Program-made: the position numbers and the translations under genes
Assembly (NCBI GenBank): GCA_009746045.1
Contig: RPFO01000506.1
Coordinates: 16,001 to 80,000 of the forward strand
Direction: 5' to 3'
Length of the DNA stretch: 64,000 nt
Source of the DNA: Mesostigma viride
Taxonomy: Eukaryota > Streptophyta > Mesostigmatophyceae > Mesostigmatales > Mesostigmataceae
Notes under the pieces: generated by a model
Databases searched by the model: none
What the model saw: the letters and a program-made list of their open reading frames with translations, nothing else
Told to the model about the DNA's origin: nothing
Shown: in pieces, positions 22,056-31,556 of the stretch
Layout: every line of letters begins with the position of its first letter
Position numbering within the stretch: the stretch's first letter is position 1

Positions 22056-22984
22056 ACGGAGGGCGCCGACGCACATGCCTGTGCGAACTGCTAAGTCTAC
22101 TGTATCGATCGCACGCGCCCCGGCGCGTAAACTTATGGTGCGTAAGTACAAATGACAGAAGAAAATGCTGGCGCGTCAACTGCCAAGCGGAGCCTCGCCG
22201 CAGGATGGAACTCATGGAAGGCAGAAAACTTCTAAGTCCATCACCAATTTCACCATGGCCAGGGCGCGAGCCGCGGGGGGACTTTGGCCTAGTAGAATAA
22301 ATTCAACTCCACACCAAAAGAATTGACGGACCGAAAGAATTTAGCGGCATCTGCTCCAGTCAAGTACGCTGGGGAAATGTCGATCAACGGCCGAATTAGT
22401 ATTGCGGTGCGGTGCTAGCTGGTAGGACAAACTAGTAGGGCTGGCACATCCGGGTCTTTTCTCGACCCGGACACGAACACGAACACCTGGGAGAGTACCC
22501 GAACCCGAACACGAACATGTTCGGTACATTGCCAGGTGACCCGAACACGAACACGAACATGTACTGTTAGGATTAAGTGACCCGAACCCGAACCCGAACA
22601 TACCCGAACATTTTACCGAACACGAACAATTCACTAAATAAATTAAAATAAGTGAGAAACTATACATAGTTTGTTGTCACTTTTCAATTTTTCATAATAC
22701 GTAATAATCTGAAGTACCTAAAATGACTAGTCCGGTCGTAGTGCTTAGCAATCCTACTCATGAATACTAAGGGGGCTGATGAAGAAATCTCAGTGACTCA
22801 TACCCTAGTTTTATTACTCATTGACGGATACTTTCCTTTCTCGAATATTATTTACTATCTCTTTTCACGAAATTAATCAATGAATTACTTTATTGTCTCT
22901 TTTCATGATCAATTTATTTATCATATTAGTTTTGGACTAGTTCGCTTATTAGTAGAATGAGTAAATTCAATTAAACCTATCCAG

Positions 22985-23035
22985 GGTAAATTGATACTCC
23001 GTGACTCCCCAACGGTAGCACGCGTTAATTTATTC
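22985..23035 (+). mobile_element. LINE 3' hairpin remnant
   Basis: CTCCGTGACTCCCCAACGGT followed by AGCACGCGTTAATTT matches the LINE 3' terminal hairpin and the start of its tail. No TSD could be identified. It lies within the hAT element. Confidence 0.5.
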
Positions 23036-23468
23036 ATTCATTTGAAGGAAGTACTTAGGCATGATGAATTAAATCAACGAATATTAAGCATCTGCTTGTC
23101 TCAATGATGTCTCCTTCACTTAAAACAAGCACCGCGTCAGCCGGCATTCATTGAATTATGAAATCACATGAATAATCATTAGAACATTATGTGGGATGGG
23201 GGGGGTCGAGTAACCATCGCAGAACTAGACACTGGCGAGCCCCTAGTGAGACTAGCTAGCCCATGCCTAGGAACCTACTACGCCAAAGCAAGCTGACCCC
23301 ATACATGATGATACCTGCCCAGAGCAACACTGATATGACTGTATGGAGGCTACTAGTCCGCCTCCGTCAATGGCACAAGAACATGCATCATGTGCTCAGC
23401 CTAGCATGAAGTAGACCTGTCACAAACAGCCGACAAACAAGTCTAGCTAGTCGTTGCTCAATATTAGT

Positions 23469-25813
23469 TTAGTCAGCCACCAGCTCCTCCATCAAAGCAG
23501 AGGGGTCATCCATCGAGGCGTCAAAGTCCTCGCTAACCACATGTGGCACAGAAACATCAGGCCACAAGTCCTTGTTCATTTTGATAAACATCATCTTCTG
23601 CACCAACCCAGGACTCAAGCTGTTTCGCAGGGGAGTGACCATCAACCCTGCTTGGGAGAACACCCTCTCAGATGCGCATGATGTGCCCATGATGCACAGG
23701 TACACGCATGCCAGAATGAACAACGTGGGGAGCTTGGTCTTGTGTTCCTCCCAGAACTGCAATGGGTCTGCGTCCTTGGGAATGGGCGGCATGGCTTGGT
23801 AGATCGCCGTCTCCGTCTTTTCCTGACCTGCCACCGCCTCGTCTTCGTCGCTCAGCTCGTCAAACTGAGCAGACACATGGTCCCTCGGCCGCTCGGGAGT
23901 CGTCGCCGTCTCTTCGGCCACGATCTCGGTTGCAGAGGCAGATGTCTGGCGTTGCGCCTGGAGGCGCGCCTTGTAAATTGCTTCCTCTTGCTCCAACAAG
24001 GCGTAGCTGAAGGCCGAGACTAGCTCCCTCTTGGCCTTGAAACGGGGATCCAGCACGCATGCGACCTGCACAGAAGCAGGGATGTCAGACTGGAGAGCAC
24101 CGAACTTCCTCTCGAGCATGAGTGCCAGCACATCCAGAACGGCCCGAGCCTCGGGGCGAAGATCCCCCACCTGAACGATCTCCCTCTCCCCAGAGGCCTC
24201 CATGCCCTCCTTGAGAACCCAGACTTCACCCATCCCCAGCAGCTTTTGAAGCTGCCTCACCTTGTGCATGGCCATGGTGAGGGTCACATACTTGTCCCCC
24301 TCTATGGCTCTTATCACATGGGCACAGGTGGACAGCACGCCCTCTATTTCACGTGCAAGCTCCCACTCATCGTCATTCATGACCCTCCGCTGTTTCTTGG
24401 GCTGGTATTGTGTGAAGTACCTAGTCAGCACCTCCTTCTTGAGCAGCAGTCGCTCGATCATTGCATGAGTGCCGGAAAACCGCGTGCTGACGTCTTGTAC
24501 CAGCCTCCTCGTAGTGTCCAGGGCCTCTGCCTCGAGTCCCTCCGCGAGCTTCTCCGCATCGACCACGGCCTTGACCTCGTCCAGCCGTTCCGTCTGCAAG
24601 GTTGATTGGCTGAAGTTTGCTACCACACCGCGCATCTTCTTGACCAAGGCAGCGGTGTCTGGTTCACCAGCGTCCCCATTCCCCCCACGTCCTCCTCCAT
24701 CTCCGCCCCAATCAATTCCGCCACTGCCACCTTCCTCTTCTTATCACTGCCGGCTAGCCCCAGCGAATACTTGGCGCAGGTGTTCAACCTGTGCGCCATG
24801 CAAAGGTGCAGCTCGAGCCCTGCCTCCCTCACCGACTTCTTAGCATTCGCAGCCTCGTCCACCGTCGCGACCTTCACAAATTCGGACAGGTGCTGATCAG
24901 GTTGCATGTCGATGAAGGGCGCCAGAGCATTCCGAAATTCTGTCGCCAGATTTTCGCCGGTGTGACGCCCCTTCATCGGCAACACGGCCAGGCAACGTGT
25001 CGTGAGCTTCGCATCATGCACGTAGCTCCCGCAAACCGCCATGTATGCGTCTGTTGTCCGGGAGGTCCACACGTCGGCCGTTATGTTCATTATTGGACCA
25101 TACTGTCCGACAGCCGCGCGGACGCCCTGCAGTTCGCTCTTGACCTTGGCGACGCCTTCGCTGTAAAGCTTGTTGATCCGCTCCTTGACAGTATTCCGGC
25201 ATGGCATTTGAAAGGACCCCCCAGAAATTTTGTCGCAGAAGTGCCGGAACCCTGCGTCTTTAACGATGCTGATTGGCTGGAGATCAATGCACGTCATGAA
25301 GGCCAGAGACCGCAACTGTCCCTCCTTGGTGGGCAGCACCCTAGCCCCAAACGGAATCTTACTTTGCCCAGACTTCTCCCCCGTAGAAGATGTCGGGGGT
25401 GCTGTCGTGGGGCGATCTTGCACCCACCTCCACGCATCTGGATGCTTTGTTCTGAGATGGACATTGAGGTTGGATAAGGAGTGATTGCTTTTTTGGGGGT
25501 CGTACGAGAACGCACCCTTACAGCCCAACACCATGCACCGAACACCTTTGTTGTTCGGCCCCTTGCCAGGCTTGTATTCTCGAAAAAAGGCCCACGCCCT
25601 GCTCCTTTTCCCGCTGGTGTTTGCGGGCTGAAGCGCTCCATTTAGGTCGCCAACTACCACCCTCGTCGTGCCAACTGTTTTGGTCGGAGGCTCCGCATCC
25701 TCCTGCCCAGCAACCTCAAGCTCATGATCAGAACCGCTGGAGTCCGATTCACTAGATTCCTCGTGCTGGCCCGAGGGTCCTGCTTCAAAGGCCCGGCGTC
25801 CGCCCTCTTCCAT
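23469..25813 (-). pseudogene. hAT transposase, single frameshift
   Basis: Two overlapping frames together give about 780 residues without introns. From ATG 25813: an acidic N-terminus, a BED-type zinc finger (about residues 75-125: CMVLGCKGAF...LRTKHPDAW), then the catalytic fold with ITADVWTSRTTDAY (first Asp) and the C-x2-H motif in LHLCMAHRLN. After a frame change at the G6 run at about 24678-24683 the second part continues with VLDPRFKAK, then TSCASERVFSQAG (catalytic Glu region) and the hAT dimerisation domain. These are the hallmark motifs of Ac/ZBED-type transposases, which cut and rejoin DNA using a DDE active site. All key residues remain, so a one-base sequencing error could account for the break. 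The TIRs and TSD of its element are intact. Confidence 0.85.
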
Positions 25814-25915
25814 AGGCGCTAAATGAATAATATCAATATCCCAGATCCTTCACACGACCTAGGCTGCGTCACCGACGAAACATGTCATGCATGGCGGGTG
25901 GCGGCCGACATGCCT

Positions 25916-26224
25916 CACTACCGTAGTGGCTCTTATATGTGTACGCTTAATTATCGTACGAGGGCTTTTAGCGATTTTTGTTACGCGTACGGGGTTTTGG
26001 GGATTTTTTCTTAGTGTACGTAGGTATATCGTAAGGGTATATCGTAGGTATATTTGGGAGGCAGTACCCTAGGGACAACATATGGATGCCCCTCATAAGT
26101 AAATCGTAGAAGCTAAGGGTGATATCTTGGGATGTACGAGGCCGGAAGGAGGTTTTTTTTCGGCCTGTACGGGGTCGATTCGTACATAATTAGGCGTACT
26201 GATATAAGAGCCACTACGGTAATG
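25916..26224. mobile_element. CACTA-type MITE, 309 bp
   Basis: The ends are inverted repeats of about 23 bp, starting CACTACCGTAGTGGCTCTTA with one mismatch between arms. The 3-bp flanks are CCT on both sides (25913-25915, 26225-26227). CACTA ends and 3-bp TSDs are the signature of the CACTA/EnSpm superfamily. The interior has scattered CGTACG-like motifs and no ORF. It is inserted about 100 bp upstream of the hAT transposase start. Confidence 0.75.
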
Positions 26225-26549
26225 CCTGGCCTTTGCTCTTGCCAGCGTGTCGACGGACTAATCTAGGCTTTTCCATCAGAGAAGCGTTGCCGAGTCGGTT
26301 CACTGGATGGTACTACAAGGATCCCGCCAGAAAATGTTCGGTACCGGGTCGGAGGCGAACATGTTCGCCCGGTTACCAGGGTGACCCGAATACGGACACG
26401 GACATGTTCTGAAGTTTCCAGGTGACCCGAACCCGAACAGCACATGTTCGTCCGAACATTTTTGCCGACCCGAACACCGCACATGTTCGGTATTCGCCCG
26501 AACATGTCCGTGTTCGGTATGCGGCGGATGTGCCAGCCCTACAAACTAG

Positions 26550-27404
26550 TCAAGAAAACAGGGCTGTTAGATTGGTTCCTTCGGCTGTGCTGTGGAGGGA
26601 ATCCGGCGGGTTGTACGCAACAATTTTCATGCCTCATTGATTATATTCGCATGTTAATAAGTAATTTCAACCTCCATGGACGTGCGGGCACAAGACGACG
26701 ATATTTAGGCAAATATTTTATTGCAGGACGCAGGTCCCATGGTGGCATGGTCGGTGTTATGTGTCGTAAGGGCGGGGTTGCCACTTCAGGATCAGCTGCT
26801 CCGCAGATAAAGGCATGCTTGGGATGTTGTGGTTTGGGGCAGGTAAAGGCCACTAGGTGTCCTTGGCGCTTGTGACCACTGACCACATGCCGTTCACATC
26901 ATGAGTTTCTACACGGCATTGGCGCCCTTCTCGGCTGCAGGCCAATTCTAGGAAGCAGGTTTTTGCTGTGCAGTGGGGTGGGGTGAGGGGTGCCGGGTGA
27001 CAACCGCAGTGGCCCGGTGTCGGCAAGATGACGACCGGGAGCGCCAGAACTGTCTGCGTTGTAGCACACAAAGCTCTATGATTCATGCGTATGTGTTGTA
27101 AATTGTAATTGGATAAGGAGCAATTGAAAAATCATGCAAATTGAGGACTTGGTATAAATTATCTGGCCTGCGCTGGTTGTTGCATTGTCTCCTTGATAAA
27201 TGGTTGCTTCTTGCCTCGACGATATATATAAGCCCTCAATGGGGCACGTGAACAGGTACTCCCGGCCACTAGTTGGTCATTATTGTGAAACTACGTGCAT
27301 TCACACATATTAATTATTAAGTGAGACAATGATGTGAGACAACTAGAGCATATCTACTAGTGAGTATATATCTAGGCAAGACTCCTAGGGTCTGGCACAC
27401 TCTA
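26550..27404. other. MULE interior without gene
   Basis: No recognised coding sequence. A SINE-core fragment (CTGGCCTGCGCTGGTTGT...TGTCTCCTTGAT) lies at 27160-27198 with a 7-bp interruption. Confidence 0.4.
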
Positions 27405-27905
27405 GCTAGATAAGATAGACTAGTAGGATTGTTTGTTACTAGATAGAATAGACGGGTTGGATTGTGTGCACCCATCCATCCATCCATCCATCCATCCATC
27501 CATCCATCCACCCACCCACCCACCCACCCACCCACCCACCCACCCACCCACCCACCCACCCACCCACCCACCCACCCACCCACCCACCCACCCACCCACC
27601 CACCCACCCACCCACCCACCCACCCACCCACCCACCCACCCACCCACCCACCCACCCACCCACCCACCCACCCACCCACCCACCCACCCACCCACCCACC
27701 CACCCACCCACCCACCCACCCACCCATCCATCCATCCATCCATCCATCCATCCATCCATCCATCCATCCATCCATCCATCCATCCATCCATCCATCCATC
27801 CATCCATCCATCCATCCATCCATCCATCCATCCGTCGCGATTAATGCTCCATGACTAGCTCCCAAACGGGAGCTAGCACGATTTTAATTAGTAAATTAAT
27901 TAATC
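27405..27905 (+). mobile_element. LINE 3' UTR with an expanded microsatellite
   Basis: AGACGGGTTGGATTGTGTGC is followed by the CATC/CACC array, then GATTAATGCTCCATGACTAG, a CTCCC/GGGAG hairpin and a TTAATTAGTAAATTAATTAAT tail. The order is the same as in other LINE 3' UTRs here (10210-10294; 15487-15600 reversed), where the corresponding CATC tract is only a few units long. Confidence 0.7.
27472..27832. repeat. (CATC)n(CACC)n(CATC)n microsatellite, 361 bp
   Basis: About 9 CATC units, about 54 CACC units (27510-27725), then about 27 CATC units, with no interruptions seen. All long ORFs over this stretch (Pro/Thr/His or Gly/Trp/Val repeats) are artefacts of the array. Confidence 0.95.
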
Positions 27906-28053
27906 CATCTCAGGCATGCATAGTTGTCTCACTTAATCTAGTCAATCGAATCCATCGGGGTTGACGAATTAAACTCGTGCACACAATCATACCGCGGCTT
28001 AAGAAACAATTGATCACACCACATTGGACCGCAATGCGTTGATCAAGAAATAT

Positions 28054-28088
28054 CAAGGAGACAACCAGCGCAGGCCAGAAATCGAGAG
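28054..28088 (+). mobile_element. 35-bp SINE-core insertion with 20-bp TSD
   Basis: CAAGGAGACAACCAGCGCAG plus 15 more bases is bounded by two copies of ATGCGTTGATCAAGAAATAT (28034-28053, 28089-28108). The same core begins the SINE-like elements at 3598 and 16333. The flanking repeat indicates that this short segment arrived as an insertion. Confidence 0.65.
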
Positions 28089-28108
28089 ATGCGTTGATCA
28101 AGAAATAT

Positions 28109-30126
28109 AATTGTCTCCTTGATAATTGTGTCTAGTTATCTCAGTAAGTTAGACAAGTAATATCCTTGACTACTTCTGTGGAACTGAAAGTGGTCAACGA
28201 GCAAGAGGCTTTGAGGATGGATGAATTATGCGAACTAACATTATACCATGTTAGATTAGATCACAACAAACGTTCCAGCAATGGCAACCCATACGTCCTA
28301 ATCTCAACGTGCATGTCGAGCATGCTCCACCGTTAGCCTGAAATGGACCAATCAGGTTACAGCATCACAAGGTAAGATTCTTTCGTCCCTCTAACTAGAC
28401 ACGTAACACAAGAGCACACAAACCAGCCTGGCATAATCCAGACGTGGAATCACCGAATCTTGATAAGCATTGGAGTCCTAAAATATCTAGGCAAGACTTG
28501 GCAGAACCGACCAACTAATAACCCCACGTGGATCAGGCCACGACCAATGAGGGTCTAAACAAGTCAGTTGACAAAGTCCAGGTCTCGAAATATCTCTGCA
28601 CGTGGGAAACCTCATAACTAGCTCAATACTCATCCAAAAGGCCTCAAATAAAATCCCAAACTATTACAAAACTCAGGATGTAACAACAAGTCAGATTTGG
28701 TTGTTACATATTGACATGTCAAGCAAATGTGGGTCAGCAAGTATTGACTGTCCTCCCTAATGGTGGCGGTTGCTAGGGAACATCCAGTAATGTTATCCTG
28801 AGGGGGGGCACTCAGGGTTTAAGGGAACTCCCACAGCAACCTTGGGTTGGTACCACAATGCATGGCACTACCCAACGCCAGCGGCGGCGGCGGCCCGGCT
28901 AAGGCGGTGGCGGCCCAAAGGAGGCGGCGGCGGCAGCGGCGGCCCGGAGGAGGGGGCAGCGGCGGCCCGAAGGAGGAGGCGGCGGCGGCCCGGAGGCGGC
29001 GGCGGCAGCGGCGGCCCGGAGGCGGCAGCGGCCCGGAGGAGGCGGCGGCGGCCATTGAAACCACCACTCAGTTGGACAGCCTACACGAGCTTTCACCAAC
29101 AAAGCCGGACATGTCAAACTACCAGTGAAGATTCGCTTTTTGCACCCGAGTGGGTTGAGAGCCCACTACTCGTCTAGCCACTAAATCGGCACATGCCAAA
29201 CCAGCCACTTCAGGCTAGCTTCAACCATGGTTGAACCACCGTCAATATGAGCGGCTCAACACATGTAGTGAACGTTGGAACTGATGGGAAGCACAGATGT
29301 CCACCGGGGGAAGTGATGGCACCACGGCTCCATCGCAAGCAAGGGCCACTAGACCTACTGTCCACACCATGATGGCTGATTGAGCTTCAAACGTTGCCAA
29401 GAATTATGATGATGGCACCACTGATATGCCACATCCTTGATGATAAGTGTAGCAATAGTAGCCGGGCCGCAGCAGCAAGAAGATATGTCGCATGCAGCGC
29501 CACGTAGGTCCGTCCACCATGCGCCGCACCTGCAAGTGTGGAGACTAGGGCATGGTTGCATGTCTGGGGGTGGCCTTGTACATTTGGGAGGAGTTGGCGC
29601 CACATGTATAAGTAACGCAAAGAAACCAAGAACTCAAGTCCATCGTTGAAAGAAAATACACACATGAGATTCAAGGCCACATCTCACGATCATGGAGGCA
29701 GCCAACAAGCACTACAATGGACACCACAACTCCAACATTCCATTATAGTGCTTAAAGCCAAACACCGCAAAATGTTCGGGAGCAAGACAATGGCCCGGCA
29801 CATATGTTTGAGATACTCACATTACACTACGGCAAGAAGATGTTCAATGTTGATACGAAGTTTTATGGCCGAGGAAACGCACCAACTTACAACAAACACA
29901 GATGAAATGTAGCCAGGATACACATGTTGTCCCGCTTAGGATTGTTAACGTGAAGATGGATGTGCCGCAAAGGATGTAGGCAGCCTGTGGTGCATAGAAG
30001 TTGCACCTTCCCTAATGCACATAGCAAGCGCTGCCATGCTAGCAACATTGCCAGCAAATACCTCCAAATGATCCATGAGGGCATTGACCTCGTGAAGGTG
30101 CATTGAGGTTGCAGTTTCATATTCGC
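28109..30126. other. MULE interior without supported gene
   Basis: No domain recognised. A GGC-rich tract lies at about 28870-29055 (repeated GCGGCGGCCCGGAGG units). ORFs of 70-110 codons across it are repeat translations. Another inverted SINE-core fragment is at 28112-28124. Confidence 0.45.
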
Positions 30127-30939
30127 TCATGGGAGTTGGGGTTGCGAAGAAGCACTGCCAACACTTGGAGCAGACGCGGCATTGCTAGGGCAGTTGCCGT
30201 GACCAAGAGAAGCAACGAACCCGCCCCGGGCCCGGGCCCGCTTCGGAGTACCCGTAGCCTCACCGACAACGCTTCCACCAAGAGTTGCAGAGACCTTGCG
30301 TTTTGACGTGGGTGGCTCGTTGGGATGGTGTGCTCTTTGTTTACGTGGTTGTTTTCCCCGACCACGGGGTGGAGGACCTAAAGGGTTTTCTACCAAGCGA
30401 GCAGCACTTCCATCCCCTCCCGGCTGACTCACCTGACTTGATGGCAGTCTCTTCTGCTGCCAGTATGACTTACAATGCCTGAGAAAATCCGAGCCACAAC
30501 GACCCTCATGCGCCAAAGAAGCCCATGCCTTCATGTGAGCGAGAATGTCAGTATACGTAGGCTCCGTGCCTTGAGCGACATCCACGTTGACATCATCATC
30601 ACGGCTGTTCTCAGGGTGTACAGTTACCATCTGTTGGAATTGTAGCTGGCTCTCAATAGTGTCCGGCTTGGGTTGCTTCCACCTATCGCACACCAATTGC
30701 ATCGGCACCTGCTTGCACTGATGAAGATGCACCTCAACGGCTAAACAATGGCGGCATGGGAGGCCTACAAAGGTTGGAAATTGGCATGTGCACTCCAAAA
30801 CATGGCCGTCCTCCCCGGTCGTAACCAAACGTTCCTTTGATTATTTTCCCGCCTTGTACAACGGCGTGGTGGCCAGGTTCTTTCTTACGCCACGTTCAAA
30901 ATCACCGTTCATAAACACTTTACGCGGCCGCCTTGGCAT
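30127..30939 (-). pseudogene. MULE transposase C-terminal remnant (SWIM finger)
   Basis: From ATG 30939 (MPRRPRKVFMNGDFERG) the frame runs to an in-frame TAA near 30841, then continues in the same frame through LECTCQFPTFVGLPCRHCLA to the stop at 30127. The Cys-x-Cys-x9-Cys-x-His pattern is the SWIM zinc finger found after the catalytic domain of Mutator/FAR1-type transposases. The tail is Arg/Pro/Lys-rich. The DDE core that should precede it is missing; the sequence before 30939 runs straight into the right TIR. It supports the MULE assignment but cannot be catalytic. Confidence 0.75.
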
Positions 30940-30972
30940 GGTATGGCCCATAGGCCGCCATCTTGACCCACG

Positions 30973-31187
30973 AGTATGAGCCAGTAGGCTGCGCTTTCCG
31001 TTCGTTTCGTCCCTGATCACAATGTTTCCGGCTCATGCCGCCGCGTCTGCAAGCGTTACCCGTATTTATCAGCCCACACCGTTCCTTTCACAAGCGTTAC
31101 CCGTATTTATCGACGCGTACCGTAGCCTCTCGTCATTGTCATCTGTCATCGGGTGCGCCCAGCACCGGGTGCGATTTCCAAAAACCC
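30973..31187 (-). repeat. MULE right terminal inverted repeat
   Basis: Reverse complement of 21841-22055 with two substitutions; the outer end is CCAAAAACCC, followed by the 9-bp TSD. Confidence 0.9.
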
Positions 31188-31556
31188 GCCTTTCGGACAG
31201 CAAGATTGTACGGTTAAGCCGCCGATACTTCATGCGCTAATGTCGCCGCGCCGCCCGTGCAACGGAGTTTTCGGGGAAATGGGTACATATATTTATTATC
31301 CGTGAACGGAGTTTCATTTTAAAAGTTCAGGGAAACATGAACGATTTGACTAGATTTCCGGGTAAATGGGTATTTTATATTAACCAATAGGAATATCGTT
31401 AGGTTAAGAGGTACCACGTATCGACCAGCTGTTCCCAACTGTACGATTTTACTAGATTCTAAACCAATAGCAGCAAGCAACAAGGGTATGCCTCGCACGC
31501 TAATTGGATTACACTAAAGGGCCTCTACCGGAATCTGCGATGCGCTTAATATTTTA

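Larger units (their letters stand above)
22436..26541 (-). mobile_element. hAT transposon, 4.1 kb, near complete
   Basis: The termini TAGGGCTGGCACATCCG (22436) and its complement (ending 26541) are flanked by the 8-bp TSD CAAACTAG (22428-22435, 26542-26549). Subterminal regions on both sides hold many GAACACGAACATGTTCGG-like motifs, as expected of hAT transposase binding sites. It encodes a transposase on the minus strand (25813-23469) with one frameshift. A 309-bp CACTA-type MITE sits in the 5' region of the transposase gene. Confidence 0.9.
21841..31187. mobile_element. Mutator-like element (MULE), 9.35 kb with nests
   Basis: A 9-bp TSD GCCTTTCGG lies at 21832-21840 and 31188-31196, the length made by Mutator transposases. 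The termini are 215-bp inverted repeats starting GGGTTTTTGGAAATCGCACC. Inside the right arm is a SWIM zinc-finger transposase remnant (30127-30939, minus). Much of the length is secondary: an hAT element (22436-26541) and LINE/microsatellite DNA (about 27405-27905). Without the catalytic core it is non-autonomous. Confidence 0.85.

Noticed and set aside
27317-27865. Long repetitive ORFs on both strands (Pro-Thr-His and Gly-Trp-Val repeats)
   Set aside because: Translations of a 4-bp microsatellite in all frames; no start or stop context and no unique sequence.
21841-31187. LTR retrotransposon bounded by the 215-bp repeats
   Set aside because: The repeats are inverted, not direct, and the flanking duplication is 9 bp with a SWIM-domain remnant inside, which fits a MULE.
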